Origin: Streptomyces cinnabarinus
GTDB taxonomy: Bacteria; Actinomycetota; Actinomycetes; Streptomycetales; Streptomycetaceae
Direction: 5' to 3'
Length of the DNA stretch: 64,000 nt
Assembly: GCF_027270315.1 (NCBI RefSeq)
Contig: NZ_CP114413.1
Location: forward strand, 4,774,001 to 4,838,000
Position numbers and translations under genes: made by a program. The first letter of the stretch is position 1. Every line of letters starts with the position of its first letter. The notes beneath the pieces were generated by a model. That model was not told where the DNA came from. It made no database searches and saw only the letters and a program-made list of their open reading frames with translations. Of this stretch, positions 26,783 through 34,289 are shown in pieces.

Positions 26783-27393
26783 TGAGGCTGCCCGTCCGAA
26801 TCGACGCTGTCCTCGTCCAAGCCCTGATCGCCGCCGCGCTGTCGTTCGCCCACCTGCACGACCTGGCCTCGGCTGCCGGTCAGCACGGATGGAAGGCGTG
26901 GGCCTACCCGGTCTCCGTCGATCTGCTGTTGGTGGCGGCCTGGCAGCGACTGCGCTCCGGCGGGGCGAGAGCGGCCGGGTGGTGCTGGTTCCTGGTCGCG
27001 CTGACCGCGTCTCTGGGCGCCAACGTCGCCACCGCCGGACTGCTCGACCTGGACGCCGTACCGGCCTGGCTGCGCATCCTCGTCGCCGGATGGCCCGCTG
27101 TCGCCTTCCTCGGCGGAACGCTCCTCGCTCATGGACCGGCGACGCCCCAAGAGAAACCGGCAGTGGAGGAACACGCGATCCCGTCTCTCTCCGTCCCTGA
27201 ACTGCCCATTCGGGAGCCGGAATCGGCTCCGCCCTCAATTGCTCCCGTCCCGCCGGCACTTGTCGCCCTCGCTCGCAAGGTCGCCGACGAACACCGCGCA
27301 CGGACCGGAACCGCCATCGACACCACGACGCTTCGCGCCCGGCTCGGCGTCCCGATGCCGCTCGCCGAAGCCATCGCCACACAACTCACCTGA
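26782..27393 (+). CDS. DUF2637/SpdB-like membrane protein
   Basis: This 203-residue protein has four hydrophobic segments in the first 120 residues, in the DUF2637 pattern (LIAAALSFAHLHDLA, WAYPVSVDLLLVAAW, WFLVALTASLGANVATA, ILVAGWPAVAFLGGTLLAHG). A Pro-rich linker and a small C-terminal helical domain follow. Such proteins are the Spd class, needed for intramycelial spread of transferred plasmid DNA. It starts at ATG 26782, overlapping the previous stop. Confidence 0.82.
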   Translation: MRLPVRIDAVLVQALIAAALSFAHLHDLASAAGQHGWKAWAYPVSVDLLLVAAWQRLRSGGARAAGWCWFLVALTASLGANVATAGLLDLDAVPAWLRILVAGWPAVAFLGGTLLAHGPATPQEKPAVEEHAIPSLSVPELPIREPESAPPSIAPVPPALVALARKVADEHRARTGTAIDTTTLRARLGVPMPLAEAIATQLT

Positions 27394-27413
27394 ACCCGGA
27401 GGACTTTCCCCGC

Positions 27414-27605
27414 ATGCGCCCGACCACGCTCCGCGCGCTGAAACGCGCAGCCGAGCTGACCCGCCAGCACCGCCTCACCGAAGCCGTACTGATCGCCGAA
27501 CCGGTCATCCTCGCCGCCGACCGCTACGAGAGCGACGAGATCTTGCGCTGGCTCGCCGACCACATCACCGACTTCACGGGCGAAACGAAGAAGGAGATCG
27601 CCTGA
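27414..27605 (+). CDS. Small helical AICE protein
   Basis: A 63-residue protein (RPTTLRALKRAAELTRQHRLTEAVLIAEPVILAADRYES) that is probably all-helical. It lies 20 bp after the DUF2637 gene and its TGA overlaps the next ATG, so it is part of the spread operon. GGAGG sits before the start. Function unknown. Confidence 0.6.
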   Translation: MRPTTLRALKRAAELTRQHRLTEAVLIAEPVILAADRYESDEILRWLADHITDFTGETKKEIA

Positions 27606-27796
27606 TGCCCACCAACCGCCGTTTCCGCAACGTCGTCCGCATCGGCCCCGTCCAGGTCGGCACGTACTACGACGGCCGGGGCCACGAGAAACACACCGCC
27701 GCCTGCACCGCCCCGCGCTGCGGCTTCTCCACGGACTACGACAGCCGCGCCGCCGCCGAGCTGGCCGCCCGCACCCACCGCTGCCCCGTCCGCTGA
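27605..27796 (+). CDS. Mobile-element transfer protein (small, Cys-containing)
   Basis: A 63-residue protein (RFRNVVRIGPVQVGTYYDGRGHEKHTAACTAPRCGFSTDYDSRAAAELAARTHRC when assembled) matching the short family annotated as mobile element transfer proteins in Streptomyces AICEs. Cys and His residues in its second half could form a small metal site. Start ATG 27605 overlaps the preceding stop. Confidence 0.7.
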   Translation: MPTNRRFRNVVRIGPVQVGTYYDGRGHEKHTAACTAPRCGFSTDYDSRAAAELAARTHRCPVR

Positions 27797-27808
27797 GGAG
27801 AGAACGCC

Positions 27809-28003
27809 GTGACCGTCTCGCTCCCGCTCGTCTTCGTCCTGGGCGTCGTCACCTGGACCGCGATCAAGTTCCTCGGCGTCCGCCTCTGGGTCGCCGTCGT
27901 GATCGCGCTGTTCGGCTTCTGGCTCTCCGACACCTTCGTGGCCCCCGCCATCGAGTCCGGTACGCGCTCCGGGGTCGACGTCGTCAACGGCACCAACAAG
28001 TGA
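27809..28003 (+). CDS. Small membrane protein of the spread operon
   Basis: A 64-residue protein with two hydrophobic segments (LPLVFVLGVVTWTAIKFLGV, LWVAVVIALFGFWLSDTFV). GAGGAGAG precedes GTG 27809. Position between the transfer protein and SpdD suggests a Spd component. Confidence 0.65.
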   Translation: MTVSLPLVFVLGVVTWTAIKFLGVRLWVAVVIALFGFWLSDTFVAPAIESGTRSGVDVVNGTNK

Positions 28004-28017
28004 GAAGGAGTCCCGTG

Positions 28018-28263
28018 ATGTTCCGCCCCAAACTGCCTGACACCCCGTACGTCCCGAGCATCACCACGCACGTTCCGCAGAACCACGTCCCGGCTCCTGC
28101 CGCCGGAGGTCCGGTCGCCCCGTACGTGGGGGCCGTCGCGGCCGTGGTCGTCGTCGGTGTCGTGCTCACCGCGCTCCTGGCGGCCGTCGCCATATCGGCC
28201 GTGTCCGTGGCCATCGCCTCCGTGGTCCTGCGCTCCCTCTTCAACGGCGCGAACAAGCGCTGA
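28018..28263 (+). CDS. spdD: SpdD-like protein
   Basis: An 81-residue protein: Pro-rich N-terminus (FRPKLPDTPYVPSITTHVP) followed by one long hydrophobic segment (YVGAVAAVVVVGVVLTALLA), the layout of SpdD proteins of Streptomyces plasmids. ATG 28018 is 7 nt after AGAAGGAG; a GTG at 28015 is too close. It ends 90 bp before the probable rep start. Confidence 0.75.
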   Translation: MFRPKLPDTPYVPSITTHVPQNHVPAPAAGGPVAPYVGAVAAVVVVGVVLTALLAAVAISAVSVAIASVVLRSLFNGANKR

Positions 28264-28352
28264 CCGGCCGCCGGGGCGGCAACAAGCCGCCAAGCATCCC
28301 GCCGCCCCGGGGCCGTCCCTCCCAACCGCCGAAACAGCCGAAAGGAACTCCC

Positions 28353-29696
28353 ATCATCACCCGGCAGACTCCGCCCCCACTGGCGGAACTCTCCATGCTG
28401 GCCTCCCTCGGCACCATGCCCGAGCTGGGCCGCCAACTCTCCGGCCTGGGCGGCTGCACGCAGCCCGTCCGCCTCGACGGCCATCGCACGGAGTACGCCG
28501 TCAACACGGCAACCGGCGAGATCGGCAACGTCCTGCGCCACCTGGACTCCGCCACGCTGCCCGCCGGACAGCTCCTCATCCGCTGCAACAACCGCCGTGC
28601 CACGCGCTGCGCGGCCTGCGCCGAGACGTACCGCCGCGACACCTTCCACCTGATCACCGCCGGACTGCGGGGCGGCAAGGGAACCCCTGAACAGGTCGGC
28701 ACCCACCCACGCGTCTTCGCCACCTTTACCGCCCCGAGCTTCGGCCCGGTCCACAACCGCCCCTCAGGCGGGCGGGACTGTCGCTGCGGCATCCGGCACG
28801 ACGACGGAGACCCGGCGCTCGGCTCGCCCCTCGACCTGGACACCTACGACTACGAAGCGGCCGTCCTCTGGAACGCGCACGCCGGTGCCCTGTGGCGGCG
28901 CTTCTCGATCTACCTGCGCCGGGAGGTCGCAAAGCGCGCTGGCCTCACGCAGCGGGCGTTCCGGCACCACGCCAGGCTCTCCTTCGCGAAGGTGGCCGAG
29001 TACCAGAAGCGCGGGGCGGTCCATTTCCACGCGGTCATCCGCCTCGACGGCCCCGAGGGAGGCGACACCACGCCCCCGCCGTGGGCGTCCGCCGAACTGC
29101 TCGCCGATGCCATCAAAGCCGCCGCCACCGCTGCGCGCATCGACGGACCGGAGATCGACGGCCGTACGCACCGCTTCGTCTTCGGCCGTCAGATCGATGT
29201 CCGCCCGATCCGTTCCGCCGACTTCAGCGACGGTCAGGAGCTGACCGATCGGGCCGTAGCGGCGTACGTCGCCAAGTACGCCACCAAGGGCGCGGAGACG
29301 GCGACGGGCACCCTGGACCGGCCGATCCGATTCCTCGCCGAACTGGCCCAAGCGCGGATCACCGACCACGCCCGACGGATGATCCGCACCGCCTGGGAGC
29401 TCGGCGCGCGCCCCGAGCTGGCCAAGCTTCGCCTACGGGCCTGGGCCCACATGCTCGGCTTCCGCGGCCACTTCTCCACCAAGTCCCGCCGCTACTCCAC
29501 CACCCTCGGCGCCCTCCGCGACGCCCGCGCCGAATGGCGCCGTGCCCAGACCTCCCCGCCCGTCCCGCAGGACGGCGAAGCCACGCTCGTCCTCGCTCAC
29601 TGGGTGTTCGCCGGAACCGGCCTCAGCGCTGCCGAGACCTGGCTCGCGGCCTCCCTCGCACCCGCGCCCGGAACGGAAGGAGAACCCACCACATGA
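28353..29696 (+). CDS. repSA: RepSA-type replication initiator
   Basis: This is the initiator for autonomous rolling-circle replication of the excised element. A zinc-finger-like Cys cluster (CNNRRATRCAACAETYRRD) precedes the HUH metal motif VHFHAVIRLDG (about 45 codons per kb further on) and the Tyr-containing segment AAYVAKYATKG. The first ATG is 28395, but the conserved family N-terminus (TPPPLAELSMLASLG) is encoded upstream of it. AAAGGAA at 28341-28347 points to ATC 28353 or 28356 as an unusual start; no ATG, GTG or TTG is available there. It overlaps xis by 4 nt. Confidence 0.85.
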   Translation: MITRQTPPPLAELSMLASLGTMPELGRQLSGLGGCTQPVRLDGHRTEYAVNTATGEIGNVLRHLDSATLPAGQLLIRCNNRRATRCAACAETYRRDTFHLITAGLRGGKGTPEQVGTHPRVFATFTAPSFGPVHNRPSGGRDCRCGIRHDDGDPALGSPLDLDTYDYEAAVLWNAHAGALWRRFSIYLRREVAKRAGLTQRAFRHHARLSFAKVAEYQKRGAVHFHAVIRLDGPEGGDTTPPPWASAELLADAIKAAATAARIDGPEIDGRTHRFVFGRQIDVRPIRSADFSDGQELTDRAVAAYVAKYATKGAETATGTLDRPIRFLAELAQARITDHARRMIRTAWELGARPELAKLRLRAWAHMLGFRGHFSTKSRRYSTTLGALRDARAEWRRAQTSPPVPQDGEATLVLAHWVFAGTGLSAAETWLAASLAPAPGTEGEPTT

Positions 29697-29908
29697 CCAT
29701 CGACCGTCATCTCTCGGTCGACCAGGTTGCCGAGCTGCTTGGCACGACCGCCCGCTTCCCCCGGCGGCTTATCGAGGAGCGGCGCATCCGGTACGTGAAG
29801 GTCGGCCGGCATGTGCGCATCCCGGAGAGCGCGGTCGAGGAGTTCATACGGTCCCGGACCGTCGAGCCGATCAGGCTCCGGCGCACTGCACTCCGGCGGG
29901 TGGCCTGA
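29693..29908 (+). CDS. xis: Excisionase (MerR-like helix-turn-helix)
   Basis: This 71-residue DNA-binding protein (HLSVDQVAELLGTTARFPRRLIEERRIRYVKVGRHVRIPESAVEEFI when joined) has the AlpA/BldC-like winged HTH of AICE excisionases. It should direct the integrase toward excision. ATG 29693 overlaps the rep stop and its TGA overlaps the int start, so rep-xis-int are co-translated. Confidence 0.9.
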   Translation: MTIDRHLSVDQVAELLGTTARFPRRLIEERRIRYVKVGRHVRIPESAVEEFIRSRTVEPIRLRRTALRRVA

Positions 29909-31161
29909 TGGCAAACAAGAAGGGGAGACGTCGCCGCTTCGGAGCCGTTCGGCAGTACCGGTCCGGCCGTTGGACGGCTTCGTACCTCGGTCCTGACGGT
30001 GAGCGCATCCGCGCGGAGGAGACGTTCGAGACCAAGAAGGACGCGGAGGTCTGGCTGTCTCAGGTCGAGGCAGATCTCACCCGAGGAGACTGGCGCGCTC
30101 CCGACGCTGGAGCAGTCAACTTCGGTGTCTACGCCGAGAAGTGGGTCGAGGAGCGGGAGCTGGCCGTTCGTACCGAGGACCTGTACAAGCACCTTCTCCG
30201 GCTGTACATCCTCCCGACCTTCGGCCCTCTCGACCTGGACGAGATCACCGCACCCCGCGTCCGCGAGTGGCGTGCCGAACGGCTCCGCACCACCGAAGCC
30301 AAGACAACCGTCGCCAAGGCGTATCGCCTCCTCAAAGGCATCCTGGAGACGGCCGTCGACGACGACCTGATCAGCCGCAATCCGTGCCGAATCAAGGGCG
30401 CGGGGAAGGAGTCAGCCGCCGAACGTCGTATCGCCACCGTCGCCCAGGTCGACGCCCTCGCCGACGCGATCGGCATCCGCTGGCGTCTGATGGTCTACCT
30501 CGGCGCCTACGGCCCGATGCGCCCCGAAGAACTCGCGGGCCTCCGTCGCCGAGACGTCGACGCCGACAGCCTCGTCATCCGCGTCCGCGTCGCCGAGCCG
30601 GAGCGCACCAACGGCAAGCGCGCCCCTGGCGAGACCAAGTCCGATGCGGGCGTTCGTACCGTCGTCCTCCCCGCCTTTCTCCACAAGGAGTTGAAGCGGC
30701 ATCTCGCCTGGTACGCCGAGAAGGGGCCCGATGGCCTGGTGTTCGTCGGTGAGAAGGGTGCCCCCTTCCGTCGAACCTCCTTCGGCCGGAAGTGGCGACG
30801 CGCTCGTGCTGCCGCCGGTCTCCCAGACGGCTTTCGCTTCTACGACCTTCGTCACACCGGACACACCCTCTCGACCCGGTCCGGGGCCACCCTCAAGGAC
30901 ACGATGGTCCGCGCGGGACAGTCCTCCGAGAAAGCCGCGCTGATCTATCAGCACTCCGACCAGGAGCGACAGCACGAGGTGGCCGCCGGCCTCGATGACC
31001 TGGTCCGCGCCGAGCGCGCGACCACAAGGGCAACCCCGCGCACCACAATGAAGAGGTCGCCGAGAGCTAATGGTGCGGTTATGGTGCGCGCCCCGTGCAC
31101 CGGTCTAGACAACAAAGAACCCCCGGGCCTCTGGCCTGGGGGTTTCACATGGAGCGGGTGA
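29908..31161 (+). CDS. int: Tyrosine site-specific recombinase (integrase)
   Basis: This 417-residue enzyme has an N-terminal arm-binding region, a SAM-like core-binding domain (about 60-165) and a catalytic domain. Catalytic residues that can be placed are Arg about 205 (MRPEEL), Arg about 315 in YDLRHTGHT and nucleophile Tyr about 347 (LIYQHS). Tyr replaces the first His of the usual HxxR, and Gln (GQSSEKAA) replaces the usual second His, both seen in related actinobacterial integrases. The last codons run through a hairpin and stop inside the att core and the tRNA 3' end. Confidence 0.93.
   Translation: MANKKGRRRRFGAVRQYRSGRWTASYLGPDGERIRAEETFETKKDAEVWLSQVEADLTRGDWRAPDAGAVNFGVYAEKWVEERELAVRTEDLYKHLLRLYILPTFGPLDLDEITAPRVREWRAERLRTTEAKTTVAKAYRLLKGILETAVDDDLISRNPCRIKGAGKESAAERRIATVAQVDALADAIGIRWRLMVYLGAYGPMRPEELAGLRRRDVDADSLVIRVRVAEPERTNGKRAPGETKSDAGVRTVVLPAFLHKELKRHLAWYAEKGPDGLVFVGEKGAPFRRTSFGRKWRRARAAAGLPDGFRFYDLRHTGHTLSTRSGATLKDTMVRAGQSSEKAALIYQHSDQERQHEVAAGLDDLVRAERATTRATPRTTMKRSPRANGAVMVRAPCTGLDNKEPPGLWPGGFTWSG
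31118..31144 (-). terminator. Hairpin at the 3' end of tRNA-Gly, inside the int coding end
   Basis: AACCCCCGGGCC (31118-31129) pairs with GGCCTGGGGGTT (31133-31144). Read on minus it follows the tRNA directly and ends in TTCTTTGTTG, so it can terminate the tRNA, and it lies within the last integrase codons. Confidence 0.6.
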
Positions 31162-31196
31162 CGAGAATCGAACTCGCGCTCTCAGCTTGGGAAGCT
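31150..31196. repeat. Right attachment site (47-bp core within tRNA-Gly)
   Basis: Identical over 47 bp to 20795-20841. It covers the anticodon loop through the CCA end and also holds the stop codon of int. Confidence 0.9.
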
Positions 31197-31223
31197 GATG
31201 TTCTACCATTAAACTACACCCGC
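31150..31223 (-). tRNA. tRNA-Gly (anticodon CCC)
   Basis: On the minus strand GCGGGTG (31217-31223) pairs with CACCCGC (31154-31160) as the acceptor stem. The anticodon stem TCAGC/GCTGA encloses the loop TTCCCAA, giving anticodon CCC. The T-arm holds GTTCGATTC and the CCA end is encoded (31150-31152). The 74-nt length is normal. It is intact despite being the integration target, because the element supplies an identical 3' end. Confidence 0.95.
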
Positions 31224-31497
31224 GTAAGACTCCGACTGCGGTCGGTGTCGAATGCTCGCTCACTGTACCTCATGGCAGACCCCCGGTGCTCGGACCGCGG
31301 GGTCTGACGCTGTTTCAGGGGCGGGATGCGGCTGCGGGCGGCCGGAGTTGGGGCGTACGGTGGGGGCCTGGGAGAGGGTTCGGGCGGGACCGGAGTGCCG
31401 CCTGGAGGGCCGTCCCTTTCATCCCGTAATGTGGCCTTTCGTCGCCCGGCGGGCAGTAGCCGGGTGCGGCTCTTGGGGAAGGGATCCAGAGGACTTG

Positions 31498-31659
31498 ATG
31501 GAGCGCACCGTCGTCCGATGTGCCGATGGGCACGTGTTCAGCACCGCTTCGTTCCCGATGCAGCAGGCCGAGCGGCTCGGTCCCGGACGACTGGTCCGGT
31601 GTCCACGGTGTGCCCGGCTTCGCAGCGTCGTGCCGGTGACCTTGGAGAAGCAGCAGTAG
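31498..31659 (+). CDS. Small zinc-ribbon-like conserved protein
   Basis: This 53-residue basic protein (ERTVVRCADGHVFSTASF ... GRLVRCPRCARLRSVVPV) has one upstream Cys-x4-His pair and a CPRC knuckle, consistent with a single small metal-binding fold. ATG 31498 has AGAGG six bases upstream. It lies between the tRNA and dcd in the conserved chromosome and is probably a Streptomyces-specific hypothetical. Function unknown. Confidence 0.65.
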   Translation: MERTVVRCADGHVFSTASFPMQQAERLGPGRLVRCPRCARLRSVVPVTLEKQQ

Positions 31660-31721
31660 CGGCAGGGAGTGGAAGCAGGCGCGCGGTGCCGTCCGATGGT
31701 GGCCGGTCCGCGCGCCTTGCG

Positions 31722-31727
31722 TATCCT
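31722..31727 (+). promoter_or_regulatory. Candidate leaderless -10 box of dcd
   Basis: TATCCT ends six bases before the GTG start at 31734 and no ribosome-binding site is present, so dcd mRNA is probably leaderless. Confidence 0.55.
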
Positions 31728-31733
31728 CGGGAC

Positions 31734-32309
31734 GTGCTTCTCTCAGACAAGGACATCCGGGCCGAGATCGACGCCGGGCGGGTACGGATCGATCCCTACG
31801 ACGAATCCATGGTGCAGCCGTCGAGCATCGACGTACGGCTCGACCGCTTCTTCCGGGTGTTCGAGAATCACCGGTACCCCCACATCGACCCCTCCATCGA
31901 GCAGGCCGACCTCACGCGGCTCGTGGAGCCCGAGGGGGACGAGCCGTTCATCCTGCACCCCGGTGAGTTCGTCCTCGCCTCCACCTACGAGGTCATCTCC
32001 CTGCCCGACGATCTCGCGTCGAGGCTTGAGGGCAAGAGCTCCCTGGGCCGCCTCGGACTGGTCACCCACTCCACCGCCGGCTTCATCGACCCCGGGTTCT
32101 CCGGGCACGTCACCCTGGAGCTCAGCAACCTCGCCACGCTCCCCATCAAGCTGTGGCCGGGTATGAAGATCGGCCAGCTGTGCATGTTCCGCCTCACCTC
32201 GCCGGCCGAGTCCCCGTACGGCAGTGAGCGCTACGGATCCCGCTACCAGGGCCAGCGAGGCCCCACCGCCTCCCGCTCCTTCCTCAACTTCCACCGGACC
32301 CAGGTATGA
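31734..32309 (+). CDS. dcd: dCTP deaminase
   Basis: This 191-residue enzyme converts dCTP to dUTP for thymidylate synthesis. Length and motifs fit the trimeric family exactly: DIRAEIDAGRVRIDPYD at the N-terminus, QPSSIDVRLDRFFRVF, the nucleotide-binding KSSLGRLGL, the catalytic-region THSTAGFIDPGFSGHVTLE and the C-terminal YGSRYQGQRGP. GTG 31734 begins the conserved sequence. Its TGA overlaps the next start (ATGA). Confidence 0.96.
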   Translation: MLLSDKDIRAEIDAGRVRIDPYDESMVQPSSIDVRLDRFFRVFENHRYPHIDPSIEQADLTRLVEPEGDEPFILHPGEFVLASTYEVISLPDDLASRLEGKSSLGRLGLVTHSTAGFIDPGFSGHVTLELSNLATLPIKLWPGMKIGQLCMFRLTSPAESPYGSERYGSRYQGQRGPTASRSFLNFHRTQV

Positions 32310-32815
32310 GCGCCGTACGGGAGAACCTCACCTACGAGCGCTTCGGCACCGCCGTCCGCGAGCTCGCCCAGACGATCGCCGATGACGGTTACGAGCCCGA
32401 CGTCGTGCTCTCCATCGCCCGCGGCGGCGTCTTCGTGGCCGGCGGACTCGCCTATGCCCTGGACTGCAAGAACATCCACCTGGTGAACGTGGAGTTCTAC
32501 ACCGGCGTGGGGACCACCCTGGAGATGCCGGTCATGCTGGCGCCCGTCCCCAACGCCATCGACTTCTCCGACAAGAAGGTCCTGATCACCGACGACGTCG
32601 CCGACACCGGCAAGACGCTCAAGCTGGTCCACGACTTCTGCCTGGACCACGTCGCCGAGGTCCGCTCCGCCGTCATCTACGAGAAGTCTCACTCGTTGGT
32701 GAAGTGCGAGTACGTGTGGAAGCGCACCGATGACTGGATCAACTTCCCGTGGAGCGTTCTGCCCCCGGTGAGCAAGTCGGGCGAGGGGCCCAGGGAGAAC
32801 AAGGAAGCGCTCTGA
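32306..32815 (+). CDS. Phosphoribosyltransferase-family protein
   Basis: This 169-residue type I PRTase-like protein carries the PRPP-binding motif VLITDDVADTGKTL and the preceding strand DVVLSIARGG. It is coupled to dcd by a 4-nt overlap, which suggests nucleotide salvage. The base specificity (xanthine/hypoxanthine-like) is not evident, so no gene name is given. Confidence 0.88.
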   Translation: MSAVRENLTYERFGTAVRELAQTIADDGYEPDVVLSIARGGVFVAGGLAYALDCKNIHLVNVEFYTGVGTTLEMPVMLAPVPNAIDFSDKKVLITDDVADTGKTLKLVHDFCLDHVAEVRSAVIYEKSHSLVKCEYVWKRTDDWINFPWSVLPPVSKSGEGPRENKEAL

Positions 32816-32835
32816 CCTGCGCGTTTGTCTGACGG

Positions 32836-33162
32836 CTACGCGCCGGGAGGCCGGTACTGGATCTGCCCTGCCTTGCTCAGGGCCTCCAGGGTCTCGTCGA
32901 CGGTCAGGAGCACCGTCGTTTCGAACGAGCTGAGTGCGCCGCCTCCGCTGATCGCCAGGGCGACCGAGGCCATGGAGACGTTGTCGGGGGCCTCCCACAG
33001 GTTGTAGCCGTCGCGGGTGCCGAACGCGTACCAGAAGCCGTGCAGCTTGCCGCCGACGGATTCGATGTACGACCGAGCGGCCTTCGCGCGGTCCTCGGGG
33101 TGGCTGATGAGCCTGGCCCAGGTCTCCGGCGTGTAGCTGAACCTCGACAGATAGAGCGGCAT
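32836..33162 (-). CDS. GYD-domain protein
   Basis: This 108-residue protein (MPLYLSRFSYTPETWARLISHPEDRAKAARSYIESVGGKL when joined) matches the GYD family of small ferredoxin-like-fold proteins, including the typical GFWYAFGTRDGYNLWEAPDN. The biochemical role of the family is poorly known. ATG 33162 is preferred over GTG 33165, with GGGAG just upstream. It is convergent with the phosphoribosyltransferase gene. Confidence 0.85.
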   Translation of the reverse strand: MPLYLSRFSYTPETWARLISHPEDRAKAARSYIESVGGKLHGFWYAFGTRDGYNLWEAPDNVSMASVALAISGGGALSSFETTVLLTVDETLEALSKAGQIQYRPPGA

Positions 33163-33260
33163 CACGTCTCCCTTTCATCCCGTCCCGGCAAAGAGATGCC
33201 CTCGCGGGGTGGGAACGCCCCAGCGGCCGCCCGCGTATCCCCCGAACGGCCGCAAGGGGC

Positions 33261-34217
33261 TCAGAACGTGCCGAGCTTCACGATCGACAGCAGTGCCACC
33301 AGCTGGATTGCCGAGGCGCCGAGGGCCTTCGGCCAGGGGAGGTCGTGGGAGCGGGCGACCATCATCGTCAGGAGGGCGCCGGCCGCTACCCAGGTGGCCC
33401 AGCCGAGGAGCTGGACGAAGGACGCGTCGCCGCCGAAGAACATGGCCACCACCAGGCGGGGGGCGTCCGTGAGGGACATGATCAGCATGGAGAGGCCGAC
33501 CGTCGGCTGCCACGCGCCGTTGCCGCCGAGCTGGCGGGCCAGGGTGTGGGTGACCACGCCCAGCACGAAGGAGGACAGGACCATCGCCACGGCCGTGGTC
33601 AGCACGATCGGGACCGCGTTGGAGAGGGTCGCGTTGATCGCGTCCTCGCGGGCCGTGTCGAAGCCGAAGACCGCGAGCAGGCCGTAGAGGAACGTCACGA
33701 TCAGGGCGGGGCCCCACATCGCGTAGTCCCGCATCTGGAGGAAGGTCCGGGCGGGGGAGAAGAGGATCCCGCTCAGCAGCGGCTTCCAGTGCAGCCGCGG
33801 GCCGATCGGGGCCGCCGGGGCCCCGCCCGCCTGGTACGTCTGGCCCTGGTTGTACGGGTCATCGTGGACCGAGAAGGCCTGGGTGTGGCCCGGGTTGTTC
33901 GCCGCGTACGGGTCCGGGGCGCCGCCATGGCCGTGCGGGTGCGGGTGGTGTCCGCCGTCGCCGAAGTACTCCGGCTCGCCATGGCCGCCGTAGCCACCAC
34001 CACCTTGACCGCCGTGGCCACCGCCCTGCGGGGGGTAGCCGTACGACGGGCCCTGCTGCCCGTACGGGGGTTGTTGCGGGCGTGCTTGCGGGGTCCGGTT
34101 GTCCCGGCCGCCTCGTCCGATCCTGAATCCAGCCACGTCTTCGAACGTACCTGGTCCCGGAGAGTGACGTGCGGGGCCCGGCGGTTCGGGCCCGGCTTTG
34201 CTGTCGAGTTGTGACAT
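33261..34217 (-). CDS. Yip1-domain membrane protein with long Gly/His/Pro-rich N-terminus
   Basis: Residues 1-140 are low-complexity and hydrophilic (repeats of Gly, His, Tyr, Pro, Gln). The rest has five hydrophobic helices in the Yip1 pattern (WGPALIVTFLYGLLAVFG, IVLTTAVAMVLSSFVLGVV, LLGWATWVAAGALLTMMVA). The total is 318 residues. The disordered cytoplasmic tail resembles those of Streptomyces membrane proteins that bind partners. Function is unknown. Confidence 0.8.
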   Translation of the reverse strand: MSQLDSKAGPEPPGPARHSPGPGTFEDVAGFRIGRGGRDNRTPQARPQQPPYGQQGPSYGYPPQGGGHGGQGGGGYGGHGEPEYFGDGGHHPHPHGHGGAPDPYAANNPGHTQAFSVHDDPYNQGQTYQAGGAPAAPIGPRLHWKPLLSGILFSPARTFLQMRDYAMWGPALIVTFLYGLLAVFGFDTAREDAINATLSNAVPIVLTTAVAMVLSSFVLGVVTHTLARQLGGNGAWQPTVGLSMLIMSLTDAPRLVVAMFFGGDASFVQLLGWATWVAAGALLTMMVARSHDLPWPKALGASAIQLVALLSIVKLGTF

Positions 34218-34289
34218 CCCCTAAGGGACGAACGGGGGTTGAGCAAGGGTGCTTCCCGCTCAACCTCGGTCCGCCGGCCCCAGTCCGCC

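Larger units (their letters stand above)
20795..31196. mobile_element. AICE-type integrative and conjugative element in tRNA-Gly
   Basis: About 10.4 kb lies between two identical 47-bp cores. At the right end the order rep-xis-int abuts the tRNA, preceded by spd genes and an FtsK/SpoIIIE-like tra gene, the standard pSAM2/SLP1-like plan. The left part carries non-core genes (two small proteins and a phosphoesterase) at visibly lower GC around 22.2-22.7 kb. The tra gene appears frameshifted and the regulatory gene before it is truncated, so conjugation may be lost although int and xis look intact. Confidence 0.88.

Noticed and set aside
31276..31306. 8-bp hairpin (CAGACCCC/GGGGTCTG) upstream of the small Cys protein
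   Set aside because: Loop of 15 nt, no T-run, and nothing known to terminate there.
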